NCBI GenBank assembly: GCA_964019155.1
Contig: OZ025244.1
Span: 49,015,969 to 49,079,968 of the forward strand
From: Osedax fenrisi
Lineage: Eukaryota > Annelida > Polychaeta > Sabellida > Siboglinidae
DNA: 64,000 bases
Direction of reading: 5' to 3'
The translations under genes were made by a program, and so were the position numbers. Below the pieces are notes generated by a model, which was given only the letters and a program-made list of their open reading frames with translations, was not told the origin of the DNA and ran no database searches. Positions 22,654-32,370 of the stretch are shown here, piece by piece. Each line of letters opens with the position of its first letter. Position 1 is the stretch's first letter.

Positions 22654-23113
22654 TTAATAAAATAACAAATAATACAGATAATCAGGTGTAAGTATCTTTA
22701 AAGATGATATGTTTTCATTCAAAGAATTCCATATATATGCGCATTTGTAACGAATATTAAATTTCTCATGATCTAATCTTATTTTTGGTATTAAGAATGT
22801 TTTATTTAACCGAAAAGTATCAAATGAGCAATTATGGGTAAATAACTTACAAATTGAACAATGCAAATAATGCTTGTTATATATTCTAAACATATATTTA
22901 TTACATTTTTAAATTTAAGAATGCTATGTCTTAAAAAAATGTAATCAATATTGTTTTGTAATCAAGTTTATATATTTCTCTCGTAAATTTATTTTGCAAT
23001 ATTTGAATGAATTTTATATTGCTATAGCATAAGGCATTGCCTATAGGGTAAGTCCTTCCCCATAGAACAGAATAATAATAAATATGACTATGAAAAAAAG
23101 AAAAATAAAGCAT
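22654..23113 (-). mobile_element. LINE 3' fragment (ORF2 C-terminus)
   Basis: Two minus-strand frames (22,931-23,113 and 22,654-22,893) show FFHSHIYYYSVLWG, KFIQILQNK and YKCAYIWNSLNENI. These correspond to the post-RT region and terminal WN.L motif of the same LINE group as 20.56-22.3 kb. The RT core is missing. Confidence 0.72.
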
Positions 23114-23481
23114 ATTTGAAATATTAATATTACATTTATATTTATAAATATTTAGTAAACAGATCCATAGTAAATTTATTTTTGTATTTTCGTGAAATGA
23201 CTATTAATTTCAAATTAGTTGATTATTTTATGACTAAATTATTTATTTGTATGTTAAATTTATGTTTAAATCTTGTGCGATGGAATACAATTAATGTTGT
23301 TTTGTCAATATTGACATTCATATAGTAATGAAATGTCTATCCTTGGGAAATATTTCATTCTATATTCAAGCGATAAGAGTTTTATAATGACGTCATCCAA
23401 CAGGATGTTATACGACTACGACGCCAACATGCTTCTCGATAGATCGCGGGGAAACATATACATATATATATATATATATAT

Positions 23482-24689
23482 ATTATCTCGCGTGAAAAGT
23501 TAAATGGATGAAAGACAGTGATTCAGCATCATTTGCGTGCTATCACGTTAAGGGAACAGAATATGGTCGCAATTACAAAATAAAGGAAGGCCTGAGACAG
23601 ATATTCATTCAGTAGGTCGAAGAGTGCTATTATTGATGGAATAATGGCAAGGATAGCAAGAATAGCGCGGAAAACATTGCCTGGTACCTAGGGGTCAAGG
23701 ATTACTAGAGACTCGATGGCCTACAGACGATGTCGGACCTGTAATCAGATTACATTAATCACCAGGTATTACGTGACCCGAGCTCGGAGGAGGTGGAGGA
23801 CATAGGTAAGCCGTCCTCTGATGTCACGAATACAACCAGCGTCAGTGTCCAGCTTCACCCAACCATGACGAGGTTTACATCATAGAACAAATATCTGAAC
23901 GTCAAAGAAACAATAAATAATATCTCTAAAATAGTTGTGATTAAAACTCTTGTAGGGTTTTAACAGGGGCCACCATTATGCAAATATATTCTATGAAGGG
24001 TAGAATTTTAAAGAAAACATGAACCTAGCCTGGATGCACTGTATAACTATGCAGTTGTTAGAGATAGCCAACCGTCGCGTTAGGCACACCAGAACTGGAT
24101 AATTTAGATTGTTCCGCAGGGATTCTAACGCAGCTAGGTTCCAGATAAAGAATAATATGGATATGTAGTCATGTTTGCAGGTAGAATTCCGCTTCAAAGA
24201 GATGTGTGTAGTACCGTATTTAGTTGCTTATAAAATCTATATGCAACTAACGGCTAAAGTGGAGAATATGGAATTTAAAAAATCCAAATCAGTAACAAGT
24301 CTTGGGTAATGATGGCAGAGAAATTGGTCCGTGGGGTATCGAAGAAAATGATCAAACTTCTCGTGAACAGATTCTCGGCGGATATAGTCCGTATTCTGTT
24401 CGGCATTAAGGCGACACATGTGATGCACTTCATGATAACACCCATGTTCCGCGATGCCGTGACATGCGCAATGAACACAGGTATGCTTATCGAGTGTATC
24501 ACGTCCATGTGTATTTCATCTATATACGAGATGAACGAGTACGGCGCAGAGTTTATGGCTGAGAATGCTGATATAGCGGACAGCTTCCTGGTTAATAATA
24601 CGATAGACTATAGCGATCTACCTGTTGGAGTCTCTCGTCTTCTCTATGTGATGACAGCTGTTGGATCCTTTGTCAGGAAAAAACGATAA
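23482..24689 (+). pseudogene. Unknown coding region, copy A (left arm of an inverted pair)
   Basis: This arm pairs with 26,078-27,185 on the opposite strand, roughly 80-85% by eye. Read on the plus strand it gives fragments that match the other copy in the same order: SASFACYHVKG, NHQVLRDPSSEEVED, SDVTNTTSVSVQLHPTM, LNVKETINN, CVVPYLVAYKIYMQLTAKV, then a clean 126-codon frame from 24,309. Stops and frameshifts occur in both copies but at different places, so the ancestor was one long protein (several hundred residues). GC content is well above the surroundings. I do not recognise the family; candidates are a host gene duplicate, a viral gene, or the gene of a large DNA transposon. Confidence 0.55.
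24309..24689 (+). CDS. Unknown 126-residue open frame (3' end of copy A)
   Basis: The frame runs from ATG at 24,309 to TAA at 24,687-24,689. It is largely helical by eye with Met/Ile/Cys-rich stretches (THVMHFMITPMF, CITSMCISSIYEMNEYG) and ends with a basic FVRKKR. About 97 residues are conserved in copy B, with many amino-acid differences. The last 29 residues occur only here, since homology stops at 24,599. The Met may be internal: an in-frame TAA lies just before it, but in copy B the frame is open further upstream. No signal peptide or known motif was seen. Confidence 0.45.
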   Translation: MMAEKLVRGVSKKMIKLLVNRFSADIVRILFGIKATHVMHFMITPMFRDAVTCAMNTGMLIECITSMCISSIYEMNEYGAEFMAENADIADSFLVNNTIDYSDLPVGVSRLLYVMTAVGSFVRKKR

Positions 24690-25084
24690 TGTATATGCCA
24701 TTCATTGACCATACATGAATGTTTCCGTAGAGGAGTTGGGTGCATTTACTCAATTCGATTATACTCTCAATTGCAGGTGTTCCATTTTAATAATAATCTG
24801 ATTGGATGCGAGAATTTAGAACATTTCTGCACGTTTAATTAATGCACATAAATTATGTATAACTAAATAAAATTATAAGCATATTCTGCTATTTAGTATG
24901 TCAGGGCCCACTCCCAGTAGAGTAGAATACGACCATATTGACGTCTATATCGTTCGCTGGTAGAATATAGAATATATCCCGCCGCTGTCACCAATATTAT
25001 CATGCGATATGAGCATAAAATAAAATATATCAAATAATTTGAAAAAATATCGAAATATAACTAAAGAATATAATATTATATTTT

Positions 25085-25110
25085 CTATATATATATATAT
25101 ATATATATAA
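25085..25110. repeat. (TA)n microsatellite
   Basis: TA tract inside the spacer of the inverted pair. Confidence 0.85.
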
Positions 25111-25199
25111 ATTATGTTTAACTAAATACAATTATAAGCATAATCTGCTATTTATACATTATATACATTCACATTAGAACATTTTCAGAAAAGTGTCCT

Positions 25200-25365
25200 A
25201 TAATATAATATAAAATTGCGTTACCATTGTAACCTAGGCAACCGTAACACCGATACACCCCGGTCACGTGAGTACACCTATCGTACGAAGGCGGCATTAA
25301 TATGCACAAAGTGAAGGTCAATACGAACGTTCCCAGCGTATGCATGACCAACCTAAAGTTACTGC
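25200..25365. repeat. Dispersed repeat, copy 1 (partner at about 37,335-37,470)
   Basis: Shared blocks include GCGTTACCATTGTAACCTA, GCAACCGTAACA, CGGTCACGTGA and GCATTAATATGCACAAAGTG (one or two changes each in the other copy). Function unknown. Confidence 0.7.
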
Positions 25366-25641
25366 GTGAAATATAAGATTTCAAATGTAACAAATCCTTC
25401 GAATATATATATATACACAACATGCTGGCTTCATACATTAAATTAATTATGTATTTATATCCTACTATCTTTACATATTCATAACTTAGATAACTTTAAC
25501 ACCCCTCCATTAGCAGTCACTTTTCATAGAAAATGAATCCTATAGGACAACACCGCGTGTTCCGCCGTGTTCCATCGTGTTCCGGTCGATATTTCTAAAA
25601 TAAAATAATATTATGTATTTACGACTGTTGATCTACTTCTA

Positions 25642-25974
25642 TTACATAAACGCTATGCTTTGGTTCACTTCGATTAACTTTTTATTTTTCCGTTCGATGT
25701 CCGGTCTTTTGTTCATTTCGATGGTTTTGTTTCTGTTTGATTCATAAAAATGAACGCCGGTCGGTTTAACGGGGGGAATACCGTTCAACTTCAATGTAAA
25801 CTTCGTTCTATCGATTTCGTCGGCCGCGATGTTTTCTCGTCTTGATATGTTAATGTCGTCGATGCGAAGTTTGCTAGTTTATGATAAGCAAGGCGATGAT
25901 TTCAGTTTATATTGGAATAATGACTCCTGGAATGAAGAATTAAAGTCAGCAGCTTCTAATGAAGTTTTGCTTTG
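25642..25974 (-). pseudogene. Unknown open frame in the spacer of the inverted pair
   Basis: On the minus strand a frame opens after a TAG at 25,975-25,977 and reads LEAADFNSSFQESLFQYKLK. It meets one TAA at 25,879-25,881, then continues 78 codons (KLRIDDINISRRENIAADEI, then LKLNGIPPVKPTGVHFYES, then KRPDIERKNKKLIEVNQS) to a TAA at 25,642. Composition is charged and protein-like, with codons richer in G+C than the flanks. No ATG is near the start, so it was an exon or the 3' part of a gene. It lies on the same strand as, and about 90 bases after, copy B, and might be its neighbour in one transcription unit. Family not recognised. Confidence 0.4.
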
Positions 25975-26065
25975 CTATTTCAACCGATAGACCCCCATTG
26001 CTGCTACATTGAGAAATTATAATATATATTAGTCCCCCCTTTGATATACAATTATTGCTCAGATT

Positions 26066-27470
26066 CTAGAACTTAGCATTGTTAACCAGGAAGATGTCCG
26101 CTGTATCTGTATTATCAGCCATAAACTCTGCGCCGTACTCGTTCATCTCGTAGATAGATGAAATAAACATGGACGTGATACACTCGTTAAGCTTACCTGT
26201 GTTCATTGCGCATGTCACGATATCGCGGAACATGGGTGTTATCATGAAGTGCATCACATGTTTGGCCTTAATGACAAACAGAATACGGACCACATCCACC
26301 GATATTCTGTTCATGAGATGTTTAATAATTTTCTTCAACACCCCACATATCAATTTCTCTGTCATTCTTACTCCAGACTTGTTACTGATTTTTTGTATTT
26401 TTTAAATTTCATATTCTACACTTTAGCTGTTAGTTGCATATAGATTTTATAAGCAACTAAATACGGTACTACACACTTCTCTTTGAAGTGGAACTCTGAC
26501 TGCATACATGACTGCCTATCCATCTTATTCTTTATCTGGAGCCTAGCTGTGTTAGAATCCCTGCGAAACAATCTAATTATCCAGTTCTGGTTGCTTAACG
26601 TGACGGTTTGCTATCTCTAAAAACTGCATAGTTGCACAGTGAATCCAGGTCAGGTTCATGTTTTCTTTAATATTCTACCCTTCATAGAATATATTTGCAT
26701 AATGGTGGCCCCTGTTAAATCCCTACAAGATTTTTCATCACAACTATTTTAGACAGATTATTTATTGTTTCTTTGACGTTCAGATCTTTGTTCTGTGATG
26801 TAATCCTCGTCATGGTCGGGTGCAGCTGGACGCTGACGCTGGTTGTATTTGTGACATCAGAGGACGGCTTACCTATGTCCTCCACCTCCTCTGAGCTCGG
26901 GTTACGTAATACCTGGTGATTAATGTAATCTGATTACAGGTCCGACATCGTCTGTAGGCCATCGATTCCCTAGTAATTCTTGACCACTACGTACCAGACA
27001 ATGTTGTCCGCGCTATTCTTGCTATCCTTGCCATTATGCCATCAATCATTTCACTCTTTGACCAACTTAATAAATATCTGTCTCTCAGGCATTCTTTTAT
27101 CTGCCTCCTTGGCGTGATAGCACGCAAATGATGCTGCACCATTACCTTTCAATTCCTTTAAGTTTTCAAGTGAGATAACATTGGTGACGTCACCGATGCT
27201 GTACAGCAGATACCGTCGTCACGTGTTTGGAAGACCCGGAATCACGCGGCTTCATACAAACAGGTCCAGGGTACCTTTCATGTATACATGCTACATATAC
27301 GACATAGACTTAAGCCGATTGGCTATACATCCAAACGGGTTATCATTTATTCGGAGTCTATTTAGTGATATTATATTCATCATATATCAAAAAATTATAT
27401 ATTCATCAAAAAACGCTTCTATTAATTCATTAATGTAATAACCGCGTGATTCCGGGTAAGGAGAAGACAT
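26066..27470 (-). pseudogene. Unknown coding region, copy B (right arm of the inverted pair, longer)
   Basis: From a possible ATG at 27,470 (MSSPYPESRGYY, then ELIEAFFDEY) one minus-strand frame can be followed for about 730 bases through NDNPFGCIANRLKSM, MKGTLDLF, YLLYSIGDVTNVISLENLKE, AASFACYHAKEADKRM, YINHQVLRNPSSEEVED and VQLHPTMTRITSQNK. It meets eight or nine isolated stop codons, of all three kinds. After a frameshift it continues through CVVPYLVAYKIYMQLTAKV, then a 99-codon clean frame (26,066-26,365). The part before 27,185 has no clear match in copy A. It reads like a decayed gene of more than 450 codons with no introns I can define. No known motif recognised. Confidence 0.55.
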
Positions 27471-27548
27471 TGGGAGGGCGGCAACTACCCCTTGATTGGA
27501 TATTTAATATATATTGATGATGATATACGGTTATAATAATATACATAA

Positions 27549-27779
27549 TTGCCTTCCTCCCTCTCTCGCTCCCTCCCTCCCCGCCACAAGTGTATATCTA
27601 CCACCGAGCTGATAAAGGGTCAGTACTCTGATCATTACCTATCACCAGGTGTCGACACTGTTTCTAAATGGAGAATTAATGTGAGCCGTAACTCTGAATC
27701 TATTTCAATTACAATTATATTACTAATTCTAACTAATATATATATATATATATTTACTTATGTTAGCTGCCAAAATTAA
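27549..27779 (+). CDS. Unknown short open frame, divergent from copy B
   Basis: The 76-codon frame has a protein-like middle (CISTTELIKGQYSDHYLS, then DTVSKWRINVSRNSESI) but ends in a TA-microsatellite stretch. The N-terminal part comes from a C/T-rich tract. The start of copy B (27,470) and this frame point away from each other across about 80 bases. Coding status is uncertain and the family unrecognised. Confidence 0.25.
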   Translation: MPSSLSRSLPPRHKCISTTELIKGQYSDHYLSPGVDTVSKWRINVSRNSESISITIILLILTNIYIYIFTYVSCQN

Positions 27780-28054
27780 GATCCTTGTTATGACGTGCTA
27801 CTATTGAAAAAATATAATAAGGATCTCACTGAAAATATTAATAGTAAAAGAATTTTGATAAAAAAATATTATATTAAAATAGAAGATATGAAAGTAATAA
27901 TTGCAAGTATTACAGGTATTTAATACAATGAATGTATTAATTAGTGTATTAATCATAATATATAATGAATATAACTTTATATATATATATATATAGATGT
28001 ATTATAAATAGGATTTTATAATATGCTTTTAATATATATTCTGATTCTCTCTAT

Positions 28055-28057
28055 CTC

Positions 28058-28094
<37 letters not shown>
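28055..28094. repeat. (TA)n microsatellite
   Basis: TA tract; a shorter one lies at about 27,980-27,995. Confidence 0.85.
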
Positions 28095-28097
<3 letters not shown>

Positions 28098-28374
28098 ATT
28101 AATATCAAATAGTATAAACTATTATATATAAACAATATATTTTATAATTAATGTTTAAAGTGTTTACTTATCTTGAAATTAAAGTTTAATATACTCCGTT
28201 GCTTTGTGAATGAAAATATATTCGATTAATATGATAATAATTATAACAATATGTTATTCATTTTATAATGTACACAATATCTAATAGATAATATATTTTA
28301 AATATATAGTTATAGTTATAGTTATATTTCTGAATTATCTCGTTCTATTAAAAATTATATTAAGGATATATTTG

Positions 28375-28573
28375 ATATAATAATATTAAATATGTTATTG
28401 AACAACAAAATACAATTATTATAGATCTAAAAGATACTATAATAGATTTACAAAATAAAATTAAAAATAATAATACAATGATAGTAATAATACTATTATA
28501 TTCTAGTATGGTGACTAAAAATAATGATAACATTAAAAGTACTATAAATGATACTGTAACCAAGAATATTTAA
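28375..28573 (+). CDS. AT-rich coiled-coil-like open frame
   Basis: The plus strand reads VIEQQNTIIIDLKDTIIDLQ, then NKIKNNNTMIVIILLY, then KNNDNIKSTINDTVTKNI before a TAA. Hydrophobic residues at heptad-like spacing suggest a coiled coil, as in LINE ORF1 or transposase dimerisation segments. In DNA this AT-rich an Asn/Ile/Lys-rich open frame can also arise by chance. Confidence 0.25.
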
Positions 28574-28788
28574 AATATATATGAAGATAGTAATCGTAAA
28601 AACTCTAAATTGAATAATACTCATACTTATAAATTAAAAAATACAAAATATAAAAATAATAATAAGTAATAATAACTTTAAATTAATTTCACATACAATA
28701 ATTGAATCACAAAATGGGACCTAAAATATATACACTATATGAATATAATAAATTAAATTATCAAAAAGCACAAAATATGAATTTTGAT

Positions 28789-28815
28789 AAGCCCAAAATA
28801 ACTTATTTTGGGCTT
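28789..28815. other. Perfect hairpin with T-run
   Basis: AAGCCCAAAATA and TATTTTGGGCTT pair across a 3-base loop, followed by six T. It looks like a bacterial intrinsic terminator but stands alone in eukaryotic DNA, so it is listed only as a structure. Confidence 0.6.
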
Positions 28816-29529
28816 TTTTACTTTTCTTTTATTTATACATTTTTACTAATTATATTTAATTTTTGGTATATTTTTTAAACAATTTAACTTGATAAAACTA
28901 TTCAAGTATAACATGTATACGTACATGTATTCAGTATACATCATGTTAATAATTATATTAATTGTAGAATCTGTTTTGTGAATTATAGTTATTTCTTATT
29001 ATATAATTGTTTATAAATGAAAATCATTATTTGTGCATATTATATCATAACATGTTTATTACATAATGAATATATAGATATATATATATAATTTTATAAT
29101 CAATATCTCTCAATTTATAATCATTAAAATGAATAATGAATAAAAAAGTATGGAATATAAATTATTTCTAATTTTCTACATATTATTTATATTGAAATAT
29201 ATTATATTCATATTAATATATTGATCAATAATGTTATAGGTAAAAACCAAATAAATTACACAATATAAAAAAAGAAAAAAAAAAGACCTACACTGTTATT
29301 AATATTTAATATTTTTATAAATTATTAATATGAAACATTAATAAGTTGATAATAAAATATTGGTAAGAAAAGAAAAGCAACTGCAAATAATGAATTATAT
29401 CACCATTTAGAATCGATCATTATACTACGCATATCAAAAATGAACATAGCTCGCTTTATGAAGAATATACAACTAAAAGTAATCTGGGAAAAAATAACTT
29501 CTTTGAAATAAACCTAATTCAAGAAATAC

Positions 29530-30110
29530 TATGTTGGGTCATTTTGGAGGAAGGCAACATATACAAGATTTAATTATTAATAAAATAGTAGTGGATGATA
29601 TTGTATTAAACCCAGTGTAATTTAATATTGTGTTGGACCAAGTTAGACAGATTACAACGTTTTTTACGAAACAATATATCTACAATATAGAGTTAGAGTA
29701 TAAAGTAACGATAGAATAATATGAAATAGATACAGAAGAACTAAGACTAATTTTAAGTAGAAATTTGGAATTGCGTTTAGGATCTTAAATATACTCAATT
29801 AAAAGAATGTAGCTGTACCATAGTAACAATTGTGGCAATATTAGGATTATAACAGATTATGAAAACATAGTGAGAGAGTATATATATATATATATATGTA
29901 CTCACTATAGTGCTGAATAATACAAATATGAACAATAGAATGCAAAATGATAAGCTGATGAAGAACCAATGTAAGATTTATAACAGACATTTGATACAAG
30001 AAAATATTATAATGCAAGATTTAAGATTTTTAGAATTGCAACGAAAGAAATCGGAACTTGAAATAATACAGGTATACATATACATAGTATGATAATATAT
30101 ATATATATAT
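29530..30110 (+). pseudogene. Decayed exons of an unknown gene in a duplicated unit
   Basis: Frames such as MLGHFGGRQHIQDLIINKIV, then FNIVLDQVRQITTFFTKQYI, then EELRLILSRNLELRLGS (29,531-29,790, two in-frame TAA) and a coiled-coil-like KLMKNQCKIYNRHL, then FLELQRKKSELEIIQ (29,910-30,071) look like remains of coding sequence. The second piece ends at a CAG|GTATAC donor. The block 29,700-30,110 has a second copy split by a hAT element at 39,180-39,346 and 40,482-40,700. The relation to the PCF11-like segment downstream is unproven. Confidence 0.4.
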
Positions 30111-30299
30111 ATATACTCACTATAGTGCTATATAATACAAATAAAAAAAATGAACACAAGCGAAGTTACTCGCTGAACAAAAAGAAGTTTATATTGAGAT
30201 GTTGGATGTACCTGAATATCATGTTGAATCATCAACAACATCAACGATTAGCCTAAAATCACCAGCGCCATAAAAATAGCATAGCTGTAGTTATAATAC

Positions 30300-30890
30300 A
30301 AGCGTAAAGAATGGTACCACTACCCCGCCCAGATCATCGAAACAAACGTCCTCTTCATCTAGTAGTCATCGTAGAAAAAGTAGCAGCGGCAAATATAAAA
30401 AAGCGAGCGAGGGCAAATATAAAAGTTTAGGAAATAAACCGTGCACTGAAAAGAAACCGCACCCCGAAAAGGAAATCAAAAGTTGCCTAGTTGACGAGAT
30501 TTTCGTTAGCCAACCGAATTCCATTGAAGCGGTGAACTCGTCGCTAACCTTCAGTGTATACTTCAATATATATACGTCACTCATTATCGCGCTCGATATA
30601 TTCGCTTCGTGTGATATTAATTGCCAGGCCAGATTCGCGATGCTCGTACGTTTATCAGGGATTATCCTGACGCATTCCGTTTTATCGTCGACGGCAGGAC
30701 ATACAATTCTATACGAGTCAGTAATATCAAAACTCTAGGCTGGAATACAATTCTATACGAGTCAGTAATATCAAAACTCTACGCTGGAATTCAATGTAAG
30801 ACGTGCGCTGACCGGTTTGAAAGTACAGAATGTGAACAATATTCGCAGCATCTTAATTGTCGTTTTTGACTCTCAAAAGAGAGAACAAGA
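30300..30890 (+). pseudogene. PCF11-like fragment: Ser/Lys-rich region and first zinc-finger unit
   Basis: The plus strand shows a low-complexity TTPPRSSKQTSSSSSSHRRK stretch, a Lys/Gly-rich part, a helical segment (LVDEIFVSQPNS and following), then LYESVISKLYAGIQC, CADRF and YSQHLNCRF. LY.GIQC..C..RF......Y..HL is the pattern of the C-terminal zinc finger of PCF11, a subunit of the mRNA cleavage and polyadenylation machinery; the last His is replaced by Cys here. Duplicated blocks and stops show it is not intact. The helical segment is also open on the minus strand, so its coding strand is uncertain. The family call rests on the short finger motif. Confidence 0.4.
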
Positions 30891-31486
30891 AATTATAGTA
30901 ATGACATCTTCACTAATGTTCAGTACTCTAGGCTGGAATACAATGTAAGATGTGCGCTGACCGGTTTGTCAGTAAAGAATGTGAACAATATTCGCAGAAT
31001 CTTAATTGTCGTTTTTGACTCTCAAAAGAGAGAACAAGAAATTATAGTAGTGACATCTTCACTAATGTTCAGTACTCTACGCTGGAATTCAATGTAAGAC
31101 GTGCGCTGACCGGTTTGAAAGTACAGAATATGAACAATATTCGAAGCATCTTAATTTCCGTTTTTGACTCTCAAAAGAGAGAACCTGAGTTTATACTTAG
31201 GAGTAATACTTTCCGTCGTCCTCGGGACGAATACGTATCGACGAGGAAGCTGATATCGAGGAAGATAAAACGGAATGCGTCAGGATAATCCCTGAAATAC
31301 GTACGAGCATCGCGAATCTGGCCGCGCAATTAATATCACACGAAGCGAATATATCGAGCGCGATAATGAGTGACGTATATATATTGAAGTATACACTGAA
31401 GGTTAGCGACGAATTCACCACGTCAATGGAATTCGATTGGCTAATGAAGATCTCGTCAACTAGGCAACTTTTGATTTCGTTTTCGG
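30469..31486. repeat. Inverted repeat pair (30,469-30,692 and 31,257-31,486)
   Basis: The block from GATTTTCGTTAGCCAACC to GACGCATTCCGTTTTATC occurs again in reverse, with about 5-8% change by eye. Between the arms lies the 149-bp tandem array. Both strands of the arm are open for about 70 codons in both copies. Confidence 0.8.
30744..31190 (+). repeat. 149-bp tandem repeat of a zinc-finger exon (three units)
   Basis: The block GTGCGCTGACCGGTTTG occurs at 30,803, 30,952 and 31,101, an exact 149-base period. Each unit holds the PCF11-like finger exon (TACGCTGGAAT...CATCTTAATTGTC) plus the same flank TTTTTGACTCTCAAAAGAG and GACATCTTCACTAATGTTC. Units differ at a few positions. Two further units lie inverted at 41.3-41.57 kb with the same flanks. 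Confidence 0.85.
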
Positions 31487-31599
31487 GTGCGGTTTCTTTT
31501 CGGTACACAGTTTATTTCCCGAACTTTACTCGAGAGTGGAAGCTCTTCAAGAATTCGAAACCGCAAGATTTCCTGCAGCTGAGAAGAATCTCGGGAGAA

Positions 31600-31992
31600 A
31601 GTTAGCGAGACTATCGTAATGATGCCGGACATACGAAACCACCACCACCTCAAATTAACAGTAACTCGCCTACCATCAACGATATGCCTTTTAACATCGC
31701 TGATGATGAAACTTCTGAAAGCCGGTTATATACACAACGAACGTGTGCCTGTGCCTCCAGCACCAACGACGATGCCATAGTAACAAAGACAGATGTACCA
31801 TCAAACAGTGCTGATGCAGTGGAACCAGCGAAGAAAGAGGAAGAAATTATTACTGATCTTACTCAATTCGGAACTGAAAAACCTACACTTCTATACGAGT
31901 CTGTGATTTCAAAATTCTACGCTGGAATACAATGTAAGATGTGCGCTGATGGGTTTGTCAGTAAAGAATGTATAATATTAGCAGAATCTTAA
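31600..31992 (+). pseudogene. PCF11-like fragment: acidic linker and zinc-finger start
   Basis: From an open stretch rich in Pro, Ser and Thr (KPPPPQINSNSPTINDMP) the frame runs through TKTDVPSNSADAVEP, then KKEEEIITDLTQFGTEK and LLYESVISKFYAGIQC..C. A DLT.F segment before LY.GIQC is the layout seen upstream of the PCF11 finger. The finger is cut after GFVSKEC by a frame change. No splice sites could be fixed. The following 80 bases repeat the flank of the tandem array. Confidence 0.4.
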
Positions 31993-32242
31993 TTGCCATT
32001 TTTAATTTGACTCTCAAAAGAGAGAACCTGAGATTATACTTAGGAGTAATACTTTCCGTGGGGGACGTACAGCTGGCGATACATCAGCTTAAGGCGGTGT
32101 CGTCTATTAGACTCCAGTGAACCGTGACGGCGAATGGCGTCGCTCGTAACCAAAAAATCTGTCGGATTAACTATGGTCCTGTGGTATCTTACCTGTGATC
32201 CCGCGCACTTCTCTCTCTATATATGTGCTCGCTATAATGCTG

Positions 32243-32370
32243 AAACTTTTATCATATCTCTATATCATATATTACGAATCATCAATATAAACAAATTATT
32301 ATCTTATCTCTATATCAGATATTATGAACCATCAACAAACTTTTATCATATCTCTATATCAGTCATTATT
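32243..32370. repeat. About 50-bp tandem repeat (TTTATCATATCTCTATATCA)
   Basis: Two and a half units of AACTTTTATCATATCTCTAT plus ATATCAGATATTATGAACC-type sequence. It abuts the truncated 5' end of the P-element-like transposase. A cleaner array of the same unit is at 41,961-42,123. Confidence 0.8.

Noticed and set aside
28789..28822. Hairpin plus T-run resembling a bacterial intrinsic terminator
   Set aside because: The genome is eukaryotic and no gene ends there; kept only as a structural note.
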